This document shows, piece by piece, positions 35,692 to 47,946 of a stretch of 64,000 nucleotides of DNA; positions within the stretch are counted from its first letter, which is position 1, and each line of letters starts with the position of its first letter. The notes beneath the pieces are model-generated. The model did no database searches. It saw nothing but the letters and a program-made list of their open reading frames with translations, and had not been told where the DNA came from. A program made the position numbers and the translations under genes. The DNA is from Rahnella bruchi. Its GTDB lineage: Bacteria > Pseudomonadota > Gammaproteobacteria > Enterobacterales > Enterobacteriaceae. The stretch lies in the NCBI RefSeq assembly GCF_003614975.1, contig NZ_QZWI01000006.1, positions 151,252 through 215,251 of the forward strand, written 5' to 3'.

Positions 35692-38409
35692 ATGTTAATC
35701 AAATTATTGACCAAAGTTTTTGGTAGCCGTAACGATCGTACACTTCGTCGTATGCGTAAAGTTGTCGACCTGATCAACCGCATGGAACCTGAAGTTCAAA
35801 AGTTGACGGATGAGCAACTGCAAGCGAAAACCAATGAGTTCCGTGAGCGTCTGGCAAAAGGTGAAGTACTGGAAACCCTGATCCCGGAAGCTTTTGCTGT
35901 GGTTCGTGAGTCCAGTAAGCGTGTGTTCGGAATGCGTCACTTTGACGTTCAGTTGCTCGGCGGTATGGTCTTGAACGAGCGTTGCATCGCGGAAATGCGT
36001 ACCGGTGAAGGTAAAACGCTGACCGCAACGCTGCCAGCCTATCTGAACGCACTGAGCGGTAAGGGCGTTCACGTTGTTACCGTCAACGACTACTTAGCCC
36101 AGCGTGACGCCGAAAATAACCGTCCGTTGTTTGAATTCCTTGGCCTGAGCATCGGCATCAACTTACCTGGTATGCCTTCACCGGCTAAACGTGCTGCTTA
36201 CGCTGCTGACATCACTTACGGTACAAACAACGAATACGGCTTTGACTACCTGCGCGATAACATGGCGTTTAGCCCTGAAGAACGTGTTCAGCGTAAACTC
36301 CACTACGCGCTGGTGGATGAGGTTGACTCCATCCTGATCGATGAAGCACGTACTCCGCTGATCATCTCCGGCCCGGCCGAAGACAGCTCAGAAATGTACA
36401 CCCGCGTGGACAAACTGATCCCTAAACTGATCCGTCAGGAAAAAGAAGATTCCGACACCTTCCAGGGTGAAGGGCACTTCTCCGTGGATGAGAAAGCGCG
36501 TCAGGTTCACCTGACCGAACGTGGTCTGGTACTGATTGAAGAAATGCTTGTAGAAGCAGGCATCATGGAAGAAGGTGAATCTCTGTATTCCCCGACTAAC
36601 ATCATGCTGATGCACCACGTGACAGCGGCACTGCGCGCACACGTGTTATTCACCCGTGATGTCGATTACATCGTGAAAGACGGTGAAGTTATTATCGTCG
36701 ATGAACATACCGGTCGTACCATGCAAGGTCGTCGCTGGTCTGACGGTCTGCATCAGGCTGTGGAAGCCAAAGAAGGCGTTGAAATTCAAAACGAAAACCA
36801 GACACTGGCTTCTATTACCTTCCAGAACTACTTCCGTCTGTACGAAAAACTGGCCGGTATGACCGGTACTGCGGACACCGAAGCGTTCGAATTCAGCTCT
36901 ATCTACAAACTGGATACCATTGTTGTGCCAACTAACCGCCCTATGGTGCGTAAAGATATGGCCGACCTGGTGTACATGACGGAGATGGAAAAAATTGGCG
37001 CGATTATCGAAGATATCCGTCAATGTACTGCGAACGGTCAGCCGGTCCTGGTCGGTACGATCTCGATTGAAAAATCAGAAGTCGTTTCTAACGAACTGAC
37101 TAAAGCGGGCATCGCGCACAGCGTACTGAACGCCAAATTCCACGCCAAAGAAGCAGACATTGTTGCTCAGGCGGGTCAGCCAAGCGCGGTCACCATCGCC
37201 ACCAATATGGCTGGTCGTGGTACCGATATCGTACTGGGTGGCAGCTGGCAGGTTGAAGTTGAAAACCTGGGCGAAGAAGTGACTGACGAGAAAATCGCTG
37301 AAATTAAAGCAGCCTGGCAGATCCGCCACGACGCGGTTCTGGCTTCAGGTGGTTTGCATATCATTGGTACTGAGCGTCACGAATCACGTCGTATCGATAA
37401 CCAGCTGCGCGGCCGTGCGGGTCGTCAGGGTGATGCCGGTTCATCCCGCTTCTACCTGTCTATGGAAGATGCCCTGATGCGTATCTTCGCCTCTGACCGC
37501 GTATCAAGCATGATGCGTAAACTGGGTATGAAACCAGGCGAAGCGATTGAGCACCCTTGGGTGACCAAAGCGATTGCCAACGCTCAGCGTAAAGTTGAAA
37601 GCCGTAACTTCGATATTCGTAAGCAATTGCTGGAATATGATGATGTGGCGAGCGATCAGCGTCGTGCGATCTACAGCCAGCGTAACGAACTGCTGGACGT
37701 GTCTGATGTGAGCGAAACCATCGCCAGCATCCGTGAAGATGTGTTCAAAGCAACTATCGACAGCTACATTCCACCACAGTCTCTGGAAGAAATGTGGGAT
37801 GTGAAAGGTCTGGAAGAGCGTCTGAAAAACGATTTCGAGCTGGAAATGCCGATTTCTGAGTGGCTGGATAAAGAGCCGGAACTGCATGAAGAAACCCTGC
37901 GCGAACGTATCATGGAGCTCGCGAAAGAATCTTACGCCCGTAAAGAAGAAGTCGTTGGCGCTGAAATGATGCGTAACTTCGAGAAAGGTGTGATGTTGCA
38001 GACCCTCGATTCCCTGTGGAAAGAGCATCTGGCGGCAATGGATTACCTGCGTCAGGGCATCCACTTACGCGGTTACGCGCAAAAGGATCCTAAGCAGGAA
38101 TACAAACGTGAATCCTTCGCGATGTTTGCTGCGATGCTGGAATCTCTGAAATATGAAGTGGTCAGCGTGCTGAGCAAAGTTCAGGTACGTATGCCTGAAG
38201 AAGTTGAAGCGATGGAGCTTCAGCGTCGTGAAGAAGCAGAGCGTCTGGCGCGTCAGCAGCAGCTGAGCCATCAGGATCAGCAGGAAATCGAAGTGGCCGA
38301 AGCCGCACGTCTGGCTTCATCCGGTGAACGCAAAGTGGGACGTAACGATCTCTGCCCATGCGGTTCCGGCAAGAAATACAAACAATGCCATGGCCGCCTG
38401 CAAAAGTAA
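35692..38409 (+). CDS. secA: Preprotein translocase ATPase SecA
   Basis: A 905-residue motor (E. coli 901). Walker [13 protein letters not shown] is near residues 102-110, [19 protein letters not shown] the DEAD-type segment, [13 protein letters not shown] and [14 protein letters not shown] further helicase motifs, and the C-terminal zinc site [15 protein letters not shown] binds SecB. It drives proteins through SecYEG. ATG at 35692 matches the family start ([20 protein letters not shown]) and lies 80 bases after secM, in the region controlled by SecM stalling. Confidence 0.98.
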   Translation: MLIKLLTKVFGSRNDRTLRRMRKVVDLINRMEPEVQKLTDEQLQAKTNEFRERLAKGEVLETLIPEAFAVVRESSKRVFGMRHFDVQLLGGMVLNERCIAEMRTGEGKTLTATLPAYLNALSGKGVHVVTVNDYLAQRDAENNRPLFEFLGLSIGINLPGMPSPAKRAAYAADITYGTNNEYGFDYLRDNMAFSPEERVQRKLHYALVDEVDSILIDEARTPLIISGPAEDSSEMYTRVDKLIPKLIRQEKEDSDTFQGEGHFSVDEKARQVHLTERGLVLIEEMLVEAGIMEEGESLYSPTNIMLMHHVTAALRAHVLFTRDVDYIVKDGEVIIVDEHTGRTMQGRRWSDGLHQAVEAKEGVEIQNENQTLASITFQNYFRLYEKLAGMTGTADTEAFEFSSIYKLDTIVVPTNRPMVRKDMADLVYMTEMEKIGAIIEDIRQCTANGQPVLVGTISIEKSEVVSNELTKAGIAHSVLNAKFHAKEADIVAQAGQPSAVTIATNMAGRGTDIVLGGSWQVEVENLGEEVTDEKIAEIKAAWQIRHDAVLASGGLHIIGTERHESRRIDNQLRGRAGRQGDAGSSRFYLSMEDALMRIFASDRVSSMMRKLGMKPGEAIEHPWVTKAIANAQRKVESRNFDIRKQLLEYDDVASDQRRAIYSQRNELLDVSDVSETIASIREDVFKATIDSYIPPQSLEEMWDVKGLEERLKNDFELEMPISEWLDKEPELHEETLRERIMELAKESYARKEEVVGAEMMRNFEKGVMLQTLDSLWKEHLAAMDYLRQGIHLRGYAQKDPKQEYKRESFAMFAAMLESLKYEVVSVLSKVQVRMPEEVEAMELQRREEAERLARQQQLSHQDQQEIEVAEAARLASSGERKVGRNDLCPCGSGKKYKQCHGRLQK

Positions 38410-38439
38410 GCTCTCAGGTTAAGTCATCGTGTTAATCTT

Positions 38440-38470
38440 AAAGGCGGCTAATCACCGCCTTTATTTTTGT
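38440..38470 (+). terminator. secMA terminator
   Basis: AAAGGCGG-CTAATCA-CCGCCTTT followed by ATTTTT after secA, consistent with a rho-independent terminator. Confidence 0.88.
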
Positions 38471-38520
38471 CTAAAAGTTCGTACAGGACAGTCTTTGCAG
38501 TCAGCGGATAGGTGGATACT

Positions 38521-38922
38521 GTGACGCTTAAACAACTGAATATCTCAGTCGGTATTATTCGTAATACTCAGAAAGAAATCTTTATTACTCAGCGTGATGC
38601 GTCATCGCATATGGCAGGTTTCTGGGAGTTTCCCGGCGGAAAAATCGAAGCAGGTGAAATGCCAGATCAGGCGGTGATCCGCGAGTTACAGGAAGAAGTT
38701 GGCATTGATGCGAAGGCTCCGGTTTTACTGAAAACGCTGGAGCATCGTTTCCCTGACCGTATCATCACTTTGTATTTCTTTATGGTAGAAGAGTGGCAGG
38801 GTGAACCGTATGGCAAAGAAGGACAGCCCAAGCGCTGGGTTGCTCAGTCTGATTTGAAGGCGGAAGAGTTTCCCCCGGCTAACGAAGTCATCGTTACTGC
38901 CCTTAAAAATAATCAGTACTGA
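38521..38922 (+). CDS. mutT: 8-oxo-dGTP diphosphatase MutT
   Basis: A 133-residue Nudix hydrolase that removes 8-oxo-dGTP from the nucleotide pool. The Nudix box is GGKIEAGEMPDQAVIRELQE followed by EVG. GTG at 38521 was chosen because AGGTGG lies 6-7 bases upstream and the start aligns with the family (LKQLNISVGIIRN against E. coli MKKLQIAVGIIRN). A GTG three codons upstream (38512) is possible. It follows secA as in E. coli but behind a terminator, so it probably has its own promoter. Confidence 0.95.
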   Translation: MTLKQLNISVGIIRNTQKEIFITQRDASSHMAGFWEFPGGKIEAGEMPDQAVIRELQEEVGIDAKAPVLLKTLEHRFPDRIITLYFFMVEEWQGEPYGKEGQPKRWVAQSDLKAEEFPPANEVIVTALKNNQY

Positions 38923-38948
38923 TTGCGGCTGTTATTCGATTACCCATA

Positions 38949-38974
38949 CAAAAAGGGGCCAAAGCCCCTTTTTC
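38949..38974. terminator. Bidirectional terminator, mutT / yacG
   Basis: AAAAAGGGGC-CAAA-GCCCCTTTTT between two convergent genes (mutT ends 38922, yacG ends 39003). Confidence 0.93.
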
Positions 38975-39002
38975 ATACCCTTTTTCTTACCCGTTTTCCT
39001 GA

Positions 39003-39200
39003 CTAGATTTCTTCTTCACTCCAGTCGTCCAGGTCATTCACATCCCCTTTGCTCGGGATGCGTTTCTCTTCATCAGCCCATTCACCGAGATCAATCAGCT
39101 GGCAGCGCTTGGAACAAAACGGGCGGTATGGGCTTTGTTCACCCCAGACCACGATTTTCTGACAAGTCGGGCAATTTACTTCAATAATTTCAGGATCCAT
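39003..39200 (-). CDS. yacG: DNA gyrase inhibitor YacG (zinc protein)
   Basis: A 65-residue protein with a four-cysteine zinc site (VNCPTC..PFCSKRC) and an acidic tail ([13 protein letters not shown]). In E. coli YacG binds GyrB and inhibits gyrase. ATG at 39200 has AGGAG 6 bases upstream and gives the E. coli length. Last gene of coaE-zapD-yacG on the minus strand. Confidence 0.95.
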   Translation of the reverse strand: MDPEIIEVNCPTCQKIVVWGEQSPYRPFCSKRCQLIDLGEWADEEKRIPSKGDVNDLDDWSEEEI

Positions 39201-39209
39201 TTGCAACTC

Positions 39210-39962
39210 CTAGCAGCAGGCAAGTTCAAAATTCAGTCGCGCGGGAACCACGCCATGTTCGCTGTCCAGAGGTAAAAAGCGAATGGCATAACGGGTTTTA
39301 TGCCCGGATACTTGCGGATAAAGTTGGTTTTCCATCGAGAGGCGCAATCGTAACAGATCTGCGCCTTCTGCGTTGTCCTGGAAAAAACCATTCAGGCTGA
39401 TCTGATTACGAAACGCGCCGGACTGGCGGATCAGATCGAGAACCATCGTGAGTGAGTTATTCAGCGGAGCCAGCGTTTCGAGCCAGTTTTGTACTTCACT
39501 GTCACGCAGGGACTGAGCCAGATGCAGCCAGATATGCAGCGTCGGCAGATCAAAACTACAGCAGCCACCAGGAATACTCAGACGCTGACGGACCAGGGCA
39601 ATCAGGCGATCTTCCTTCAGCGCCTGTCCGATACGCGGGGCTTTCATCAGCACGGTCGCACACTGTTTGAGGTCGGTGCGCAGTCCGTCAATTCTAGACA
39701 GATCCACGCCGGGAACGTCTTTCCACTGAGATAATTTTTGTTGCTGGCGTTCCAGTTCCTTCAGTAAATCAGTACGAACTTCTCCACGTTCCAGAACGTC
39801 GAGCAAATCGGATGCGGTTCGGAAAAATAACAGGGCGGAAGCAATCGAAGTGATTTGCGAATTAGAGTGCATCTGTTGCAACAAAAACTCGATACGCAAC
39901 CAGGTGCGCATCTTCTCATTCAGTGGATGTTCAAAAAGAACGGTTGCAGCTACATCAGTCAT
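39210..39962 (-). CDS. zapD: Z-ring associated protein ZapD
   Basis: A 250-residue cytoplasmic protein closely matching E. coli ZapD/YacF ([55 protein letters not shown]). ZapD bundles FtsZ filaments by binding the FtsZ C-terminal peptide. ATG at 39962 overlaps the coaE stop by 8 bases, so the two are coupled. Confidence 0.96.
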   Translation of the reverse strand: MTDVAATVLFEHPLNEKMRTWLRIEFLLQQMHSNSQITSIASALLFFRTASDLLDVLERGEVRTDLLKELERQQQKLSQWKDVPGVDLSRIDGLRTDLKQCATVLMKAPRIGQALKEDRLIALVRQRLSIPGGCCSFDLPTLHIWLHLAQSLRDSEVQNWLETLAPLNNSLTMVLDLIRQSGAFRNQISLNGFFQDNAEGADLLRLRLSMENQLYPQVSGHKTRYAIRFLPLDSEHGVVPARLNFELACC

Positions 39963-40584
39963 GCTTGGCAATATCCTGTCTGTTTACTGATGCCGCAAAT
40001 TCCAGATAGCGGCGATGTAATAAGGCAACATGCGGTTCGATAGATTTCGGGTCACCGCTGTTATCAATGATGTCATCCGCACAGGCCAGCCGCTTTTCAC
40101 GAGTGACCTGCGCAGCAATAATATTTTCAGCCTGCTGACGACTAACGCCGTCACGAAGCATGGTGCGTGAAAGCTGGATCTGAGGCTCAACATCCACTAC
40201 CAGTACGCGATTTGCCCGCGTCTGTAATCCATTTTCGATAAGCAATGGCACCACCCAGAGCACATAGGGCGTATCAGCCTGTGCAAAAAACTGCTGTGTT
40301 CTGGCATGAATAATCGGGTGCAGTAACTGGTTAACCCATTCTTTATCAGGCGGATAACTAAAAATTTTCTCCCGCAGAGCCGGGCGGTTCAGTGAGCCAT
40401 CCGCAAGAATAATTTCGTTACCAAATCGTTGATGGAGCTGTTTTAGCGCAGGTTCCCCCGGCGCAACCACCTGACGGGCAATAATATCAGCATCGACAAT
40501 GCTCACACCGTGGCGGGCAAAACTTTCGGCAACGGTACTTTTTCCACTACCGATACCTCCGGTCAATGCAACGATATAGCTCAT
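39955..40584 (-). CDS. coaE: Dephospho-CoA kinase CoaE
   Basis: A 209-residue P-loop kinase (E. coli 206) for the last step of CoA synthesis. Walker [14 protein letters not shown] is at residues 8-20, followed by [11 protein letters not shown] and a lid region. First gene of coaE-zapD-yacG. In E. coli it follows the ppdD-hofBC-guaC block in the same order. Confidence 0.97.
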   Translation of the reverse strand: MSYIVALTGGIGSGKSTVAESFARHGVSIVDADIIARQVVAPGEPALKQLHQRFGNEIILADGSLNRPALREKIFSYPPDKEWVNQLLHPIIHARTQQFFAQADTPYVLWVVPLLIENGLQTRANRVLVVDVEPQIQLSRTMLRDGVSRQQAENIIAAQVTREKRLACADDIIDNSGDPKSIEPHVALLHRRYLEFAASVNRQDIAKHD

Positions 40585-40722
40585 GCTGATGCTCTGATAA
40601 AATTAGTTAGGTAAATGATAAAGAGATTGTGATTAAGTGCAAGCCGTCGTCGTCCCGCTTTTCATGCGAAAATTATTCAGCAGCACAATCAAAAGTCTGT
40701 GATGTGAGTTGCAAAAGCCATC

Positions 40723-40792
40723 TTGCCGTTGTCATTTTCCTGTGTATGATAAAACCACTGGAAAGGGTGTCTAAAAATTTGCTGTACACCCT
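40723..40792 (+). promoter_or_regulatory. guaC promoter and leader inverted repeat
   Basis: TTGCCG (40723-40728), 16 bases, TATGAT (40745-40750) is a likely sigma-70 promoter. Just downstream, AGGGTGT (40764-40770) and ACACCCT (40786-40792) form an inverted repeat that could be an operator or a 5'-leader hairpin. Regulation of guaC by purines is known in E. coli; the role of this repeat is not established. Confidence 0.55.
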
Positions 40793-40825
40793 AGCGACCC
40801 GTCGCCAAACCAGGACAAACCCGTC

Positions 40826-41869
40826 ATGCGCATTGAAGAAGATTTGAAGTTAGGTTTTAAAGACGTACTCATCCGCCCTAAACGTTCTACTCTCAAAAGC
40901 CGTTCCGAAGTTGAACTGGAACGCACATTCACATTCAAACACTCTGGTATCAGCTGGTCTGGCACACCGATTATTGCCGCGAACATGGACACCGTCGGAA
41001 CATTCCGTATGGCGACCGTTCTGGCATCTTTCGGTCTTCTGACCGCGGTGCATAAGCATTACACCGTAGAACAGTGGCAGGCATTCATCACTTCAGCGGA
41101 TGAATCAGTCCTGCGCAATGTGATGGTTTCTACCGGAACGTCTGAAGCGGATTTCGTCAAAACTCTGCAAATCCTTGCTCTGTCGCCGCTGCTGAAATTT
41201 GTTTGTCTGGATGTCGCGAACGGGTACTCCGAACATTTTGTCGGTTTCCTGCAACGCGTACGTGAAGCCTGCCCGGATAAAGTGATCTGCGCCGGTAACG
41301 TGGTCACCGGTGAAATGGTTGAAGAACTGATCCTTTCAGGTGCTGATATCGTTAAAGTCGGTATCGGGCCGGGATCGGTATGTACAACCCGTGTGAAAAC
41401 CGGTGTGGGTTATCCGCAGCTTTCTGCGGTAATTGAATGTGCAGATGCCGCTCACGGTCTGGGCGGTCAGATTGTCAGTGACGGCGGTTGCGCGGTTCCT
41501 GGTGATGTGGCGAAAGCCTTCGGCGGCGGCGCTGATTTCGTCATGCTCGGCGGTATGTTGGCTGCGCATGAAGAGTGTGAAGGTACCGTCGTCGAAGAGA
41601 ATGGCGAAAAGTTCATGCTTTTCTATGGTATGAGCTCAGAGTCTGCCATGAAACGTCACGTTGGCGGTGTTGCAGAATACCGTGCAGCAGAAGGTAAAAC
41701 GGTAAAATTACCTCTGCGTGGTCCGGTTGAAAACACCGTACGTGATGTCCTCGGTGGCCTGCGTTCAGCCTGTACTTATGTCGGTGCTGAGCGTCTTAAA
41801 GAACTGACCAAACGTACGACCTTTATCCGCGTAGCGGAGCAGGAAAACCGCCTGTTCGGCAGCAAATAA
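40826..41869 (+). CDS. guaC: GMP reductase GuaC
   Basis: A 347-residue IMPDH/GMPR-family TIM barrel, E. coli length. The catalytic C186 is in [20 protein letters not shown], and the flap region contains [14 protein letters not shown]. It reduces GMP to IMP with NADPH and release of ammonia for purine interconversion. Divergent from coaE, with AGGA about 10 bases before the ATG. Confidence 0.98.
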   Translation: MRIEEDLKLGFKDVLIRPKRSTLKSRSEVELERTFTFKHSGISWSGTPIIAANMDTVGTFRMATVLASFGLLTAVHKHYTVEQWQAFITSADESVLRNVMVSTGTSEADFVKTLQILALSPLLKFVCLDVANGYSEHFVGFLQRVREACPDKVICAGNVVTGEMVEELILSGADIVKVGIGPGSVCTTRVKTGVGYPQLSAVIECADAAHGLGGQIVSDGGCAVPGDVAKAFGGGADFVMLGGMLAAHEECEGTVVEENGEKFMLFYGMSSESAMKRHVGGVAEYRAAEGKTVKLPLRGPVENTVRDVLGGLRSACTYVGAERLKELTKRTTFIRVAEQENRLFGSK

Positions 41870-41884
41870 GTCAGTTATCTCTGA

Positions 41885-41922
41885 TGCGGCGAGACTCGTT
41901 TTCGCCGCTTTCTGTTTTTTTT
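41885..41922 (+). terminator. guaC terminator
   Basis: GCGGCGA (41886-41892) pairs with TCGCCGC (41902-41908), followed by TTTCTGTTTTTTTT. It lies just before the convergent hofC. Confidence 0.9.
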
Positions 41923-41943
41923 CATTCTGCTTTATCCGTTTTC

Positions 41944-43164
41944 CTATCCCATCACCGACCCCAGCTGGAATATCGGAAGATACATTGCAATCACCAGCCC
42001 GCCCACAATGATCCCCATTACTGCCATCAGCACGGGTTCAATGGTTTGCGACAAAGTGTCGGCCAGTGAATTCGCTTTATGGTTATGCAGGTGCGCGAGT
42101 TTTTGCAGTAGCTCATCCAGAGAACCTGATTCTTCACCGATTTTAATCAGCTGATGGCATAAGGTCGGAAACAGCGGTGACTGAACAAACGCTTTGTGTA
42201 GGGGGATCCCTTGCATGATCTGCTCACGTATCTGGTTCAGTGCGGCCTGAAAATGCAAATTAGATACAGAAGCAGAGGCCGCCGCCAGCCCTGCGATTAA
42301 TGTCATTCCTGCCTGTTGTGTCATCGCCAGTGTTTGAAAAATTTGGCCGAGGCAGCTGTCTGTTACCAGCCGTGAAGTCAGGGGCAACCGGAGCAGAAGT
42401 TTTTGCTCACGCAGTTTCCAGCGAATGTGCGGATGCATTTTTTGCAGATATCCAAAACAACAAAGCAAAAGTGCTCCTGCTATCCACGGGCCTGTCGTGA
42501 TCAACGCTTCCGAAGTGTTGATTAGCATCTGAGTAAACCACGGCAACTTAGCATCAAAGGAAGCGTAAATCTTCGCAAACTCAGGCAGAACCAGCGTCAG
42601 CATCAGCACGGTAACAACAGTGGCAATCGCGCTGACGATCAGCGGATAACGCAGAGCTTTTTTCACCTTATTTCTCAATTCAGCCTGTTGTTCCTGCTGG
42701 GTCGCCAGTTGCAGACAGCATCTGTCCAGCTGACCCGTCAGCTCGCCTATCGAAATAATTTGCCGGTAAATATCAGGAAACGTATCGGGATACTGGCCCA
42801 GCATCTCTGAAAGAGGTTTTCCCTCGCGGACGCCTTTGGCGATGTTCAGCAGCACGCAGTTCCACGCTGCTTTCGTATGCTCATTGCCCAGCAACGTCAG
42901 GCTATTCATCAGGGGTAAACCGGCCTGCAGAAGCGTCGCCAGTTGTCTGACAAAGGCGACGCGCTCCTGATTTTTCCAAAATTGCCTTCTCAGGCGTTGC
43001 TTCATCCTGATACTCACCGGCTGCAAACCTGCGGCAAAGAGCTGCTGGTAAATGTTGTCTTTATTTATTTCAATGCAATTTCCCTGCTGAATACTTCCCA
43101 GCGTATCGACTGCCTGCCATTGATAAAGTCGCCACTTTTTAGAAACAGCCCCGGTTTCGTTCAT
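41944..43164 (-). CDS. hofC: Type IV pilus / type II secretion inner membrane platform protein HofC
   Basis: A 406-residue GspF/PilC-family polytopic protein with two repeated GspF domains: FVRQLATLLQAGLPLMNSL near residue 70 and FQTLAMTQQAGMTLIAGL near residue 275. There are three membrane segments, including IVSAIATVVTVLMLTLVLPEF and the C-terminal IGEESGSLDELL..PVLMAVMGIIVGGLVIAMYLP. It would anchor assembly of the PpdD pilus. Overlaps hofB by 4 bases. Role in uptake or adhesion is inferred from the family. Confidence 0.93.
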   Translation of the reverse strand: MNETGAVSKKWRLYQWQAVDTLGSIQQGNCIEINKDNIYQQLFAAGLQPVSIRMKQRLRRQFWKNQERVAFVRQLATLLQAGLPLMNSLTLLGNEHTKAAWNCVLLNIAKGVREGKPLSEMLGQYPDTFPDIYRQIISIGELTGQLDRCCLQLATQQEQQAELRNKVKKALRYPLIVSAIATVVTVLMLTLVLPEFAKIYASFDAKLPWFTQMLINTSEALITTGPWIAGALLLCCFGYLQKMHPHIRWKLREQKLLLRLPLTSRLVTDSCLGQIFQTLAMTQQAGMTLIAGLAAASASVSNLHFQAALNQIREQIMQGIPLHKAFVQSPLFPTLCHQLIKIGEESGSLDELLQKLAHLHNHKANSLADTLSQTIEPVLMAVMGIIVGGLVIAMYLPIFQLGSVMG

Positions 43165-44654
43165 AAGCCGGTGTCTTCCCCGGTAACTCTGTAGAGTTCT
43201 TCAAGTGAGGTGATACCTTGCTCGACCAGTAGCATTCCCGCTTCCTGCAAGGTTTTCTGTCCCTGCTCTCGGGCGATTTTACTCAGTTCAGTCACACCCG
43301 CACCCGAGACCAGGGCCTGCTGCAACCGGGGGGTAATATTGAGTGTCTCGTAAATCCCTGTACGTCCGTAGTAGCCGGAAAAACATTGATGGCATCCCGC
43401 GGCTAACCAAAGTGGCATTGTGCTGCTGTGCCCATCGGGGCCTTTTTCGACCAGTGCCATATGTGCTTTGCGGCAATGTGGGCAAAGTTTTCGAACCAGT
43501 CGCTGTGCGATGACCAGACGTAAACTGGCTGCTATATGAAAGCCTTCGATCCCCATTTGTCTCAGACGGGTCAGCGTCTCGCAGGTGGAATTGGTGTGGA
43601 GAGTAGAAAGCACCATATGCCCGGTCTGCGCCGCTTTTACAGCAATCTCGGCAGTTTCTTTATCCCGGATTTCACCGACCATAATCACATCAGGATCCTG
43701 ACGTAATAATGCCCGCAGGACACCGGCAAAACTCAGATCCGTTTTGCTGTTGATCTGCGTCTGATTAATGCCGCTGACCGGAATTTCGATCGGATCCTCA
43801 ACGCTGCAGATATTTCGGGTAATGGCGTTCAGATGCCGCAGGCCGCTGTAGAGCGTCACTGTTTTTCCGCTGCCTGTCGGGCCGGTGACCAGAATCAATC
43901 CCTGCGGATGTTTAAGCGCTGCTTTGAAATAGTCGAGATCGCGTGGCGTAAACCCCAGCTGTGACATTGACAGATCCTGCTGTGTCATATGGAGTATCCG
44001 CAGCACGATTTTTTCACCGTGCAGCGTCGGCAGGGACGAAACCCGCATCGAGTATCGCTGATTTTGCAGCATCACTGAAAGCTGACCGTCCTGCGGCAAT
44101 CTGCGTTCTGCCACGTTGAGCTGCCCCATAATTTTCAGGCGTGCGCATACGCTGGCAGCCATCGAAAACTCAGGGCCGGGGATTTCCTGTAATACGCCAT
44201 CAATCCGGACGCGAACCCGGAAGCTGTGCTCAAAAGGTTCAAAGTGAATATCCGAGGCGCGACGGGTAATAGCGTGCCTGAGGATCTGGTTAAGCACATT
44301 AATGACCGGGGCTTCACTTTGGGCGCTAAGTTCATTCTCGTCATGGGAAACTGACGGGGTTGGCTCCTCCTGCACGGCATTTTGCTGCGAGCCGGAAGGG
44401 TCTTTTTCCATTACCTGTTCCAGCCGCGCCTGTGGCCAGCGTTCAAGCTGGACTTTCAAGCCGGTGGCGAAACGCAGCACGTTGCTCAGCGATTCCGTGT
44501 CCGCCTCGCTTTCATGACAGGCAACGCGAAGGGTCTGCGGGTCACGATGTAAAATGACGGCTTTATATCGCTGGCACAGGGCTTCAAGCGAAGCTTCACT
44601 TTGCTGCCTTTCGCTATGTACCGGCGAAACAGTGGTCAGTGGTGTATCGGTCAT
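43161..44654 (-). CDS. hofB: Type IV pilus assembly ATPase HofB (PilB/GspE family)
   Basis: A 497-residue secretion ATPase. Walker A GPTGSGKT is at residues 258-265, the Asp box and Walker B region ALLRQDPDVIMVGEIRD near 315-331, the His box TGHMVLSTLHTNS near 344-356, and a tetracysteine zinc site CPHC (391-394) with CHQC (421-424). All catalytic motifs look intact. It is longer than E. coli HofB (461 aa), mainly through the N-terminal linker. It powers pilin polymerisation in a PpdD pilus. Confidence 0.94.
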   Translation of the reverse strand: MTDTPLTTVSPVHSERQQSEASLEALCQRYKAVILHRDPQTLRVACHESEADTESLSNVLRFATGLKVQLERWPQARLEQVMEKDPSGSQQNAVQEEPTPSVSHDENELSAQSEAPVINVLNQILRHAITRRASDIHFEPFEHSFRVRVRIDGVLQEIPGPEFSMAASVCARLKIMGQLNVAERRLPQDGQLSVMLQNQRYSMRVSSLPTLHGEKIVLRILHMTQQDLSMSQLGFTPRDLDYFKAALKHPQGLILVTGPTGSGKTVTLYSGLRHLNAITRNICSVEDPIEIPVSGINQTQINSKTDLSFAGVLRALLRQDPDVIMVGEIRDKETAEIAVKAAQTGHMVLSTLHTNSTCETLTRLRQMGIEGFHIAASLRLVIAQRLVRKLCPHCRKAHMALVEKGPDGHSSTMPLWLAAGCHQCFSGYYGRTGIYETLNITPRLQQALVSGAGVTELSKIAREQGQKTLQEAGMLLVEQGITSLEELYRVTGEDTGL

Positions 44655-45100
44655 TGAGTTGCTCCCTGACTGTCAAAACGAAATACGCTTTCGCACGCAT
44701 CAACCATCGAAGTATTGGCGGCGTTCGTGCAACTGCGATTCCAGACGATCCCCCCTGCCAGATTATCGACCACCGGTGTCATGACGACGCTGAGCCCATC
44801 GAGCGCCTGTTGCCCGGTGAGCGATATGACGCCTGCGCTGACGCGTACCTGGCTGACATAACGGCTGCTGGTTGCAGCGGGGATCCCCTGAGTGCCTGCG
44901 TTGCAACCCGTCAGGGTTCCGACATCAATCACACACAATTCGACGCCGGTTTTATACGGCACCATCGTTTGCAGCATGTCGGTCATGGCGGCTTTCTGGA
45001 TATAGCTCTGGTAAGCGGGTATGCCGATGGCGCTGAGGATCGCAATAATCGCGATCACGACCATCAGTTCAATGAGGGTAAATCCTTGTTGCCGGTGCAT
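44651..45100 (-). CDS. ppdD: Type IV prepilin PpdD
   Basis: A 149-residue major prepilin. The prepilin peptidase site is MHRQQG followed by FTLIELMVVIAIIAILSAIG, with G6/F7 cleavage, E at +5 and the hydrophobic N-terminal helix. The globular domain has two cysteine pairs (ELCVIDVGTLTGC and SCTNA..DAC), consistent with disulfides of enterobacterial PpdD. First gene of ppdD-hofB-hofC, overlapping hofB by 4 bases. The peptidase (gspO/pppA) and the PilQ-like secretin genes must be elsewhere. Confidence 0.94.
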   Translation of the reverse strand: MHRQQGFTLIELMVVIAIIAILSAIGIPAYQSYIQKAAMTDMLQTMVPYKTGVELCVIDVGTLTGCNAGTQGIPAATSSRYVSQVRVSAGVISLTGQQALDGLSVVMTPVVDNLAGGIVWNRSCTNAANTSMVDACESVFRFDSQGATQ

Positions 45101-45391
45101 GGCGTTCTCCGTTAAGTAAAACTGCGGGGGTAATGCTCTGGCAGCAAACTAAACGCAGATATCACCGGACTCCAGCCCCATTGTTGGCTTCTACGCGATG
45201 TCTTCCAGGATAAATATGCATGTTATTCAGGACGGCAAAATTTTTGCGTAATGCTCCGCAAGAATGATGATGAAATGAAAAAGGGGATGGCAGTCAGGCC
45301 GTGAGAATGCGAGGGTAATGCGGCAAGATGAAATAGACCGGAAGAAGTCGTGTTGCCCCTGAAAAGGAAGTCAGGGGCAACAGCGCAGCAA
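45101..45391 (-). other. Intergenic region ppdD / nadC
   Basis: About 290 bases with no supported gene. An 11-base inverted repeat (GTTGCCCCTGA / TCAGGGGCAAC, 45352-45381) lies just after the nadC stop and may end its transcript, although no T run follows on the minus strand. The ppdD promoter should be near 45110-45220; I cannot name it. Confidence 0.5.
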
Positions 45392-46952
<1,561 letters not shown>

Positions 46953-47011
46953 GTTAACGCGGCCTCTGGTGTGTGTTGAGCATGTGATGTATTGAGAGAG
47001 AGTGACAATCG

Positions 47012-47866
47012 ATGACGTTATTTACTTTGCTGCTGGTGCTGGCTTGGGAACGGCTGTTCAAACTGGGTGAACACTGGCAGCTGGACCATCGGTTCGAGGT
47101 GATATTCCGCCGCGGGCGGCAGACTTCCCTGGTGAAAACGCTGGCTATCATGGTCATCTGGATGGCGGTGATCTGGGTCGTACTGCGTGCACTGCAGGGG
47201 ATCTTCTTTGGCGTACCGACGCTGATTTTATGGGTGATTTTGTGTCTGCTGTGTATTGGCGCGGGAATTAAACGTAAGCATTATCGCGCTTATCTTAAGT
47301 CCGCCCGTCAGGGGGATGCTGACGCCAGCAAAGAAATGGCTGAAGAACTGGCGTTAATCCATGGCCTGCCGACGGATTGCACGGAAGAAGCCCGCTTGCG
47401 GGAACTGCAAAATGCGCTGTTATGGATAAACTACCGTTACTATCTCGGGCCATTATTTTGGTTTGTGGTGTGCGGACCCTTCGGCCCGGTTGCTTTAGGC
47501 GGATATGCAGCCTTGCGCGGATACCAGACCTGGCTGGCGCGCCATATGCCGCCTTTAAAACGTGCGCAATCCGGCGTTGATGCTCTGCTGCATATTCTGG
47601 ACTGGATCCCGGTTCGTCTGGCGGGTGTGGCTTATGCACTGCTGGGCCACGGTGAGAAAGCGCTGCCGGCGTGGTTTGCTTCGCTTGGTGATATTCACTC
47701 GTCACAGTATCAGGTATTAACCCGTCTGGCGCAGTTCTCGCTGGCACGTGATCCGCATACCGATCCGGTACAAACGCCACGCGCTGCGGTGAGTCTGGCA
47801 CGCAAAGTGACGATGATTATTCTGGTCGTTGTTGCGCTTCTGACGATTTACGGCACGCTGATTTAA
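47012..47866 (+). CDS. ampE: Inner membrane protein AmpE
   Basis: A 284-residue polytopic protein (E. coli 284) with about four membrane segments: [16 protein letters not shown] at the N terminus, [46 protein letters not shown] and the C-terminal [18 protein letters not shown]. AmpE is the partner of AmpD in the amp locus and has been proposed as a signal sensor; its biochemical role is not settled. It is 59 bases after ampD, probably the same transcript. Confidence 0.95.
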   Translation: MTLFTLLLVLAWERLFKLGEHWQLDHRFEVIFRRGRQTSLVKTLAIMVIWMAVIWVVLRALQGIFFGVPTLILWVILCLLCIGAGIKRKHYRAYLKSARQGDADASKEMAEELALIHGLPTDCTEEARLRELQNALLWINYRYYLGPLFWFVVCGPFGPVALGGYAALRGYQTWLARHMPPLKRAQSGVDALLHILDWIPVRLAGVAYALLGHGEKALPAWFASLGDIHSSQYQVLTRLAQFSLARDPHTDPVQTPRAAVSLARKVTMIILVVVALLTIYGTLI

Positions 47867-47904
47867 CGAGATTCTGCTGCACCTCTGGTCACTACAAAGC
47901 ACGA

Positions 47905-47944
47905 ATAAAAAAGCCCGGCACATTTTCATGTTCGGGCTTTTTGT
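47905..47944. terminator. Bidirectional terminator, ampE / GH43 gene
   Basis: AAAAAGCCCG..CGGGCTTTTTG with inner pairing across CACATTTTCATG, between convergent ampE (ends 47866) and the GH43 gene (ends 47947). It works in both directions. Confidence 0.88.
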
Positions 47945-47946
47945 TT

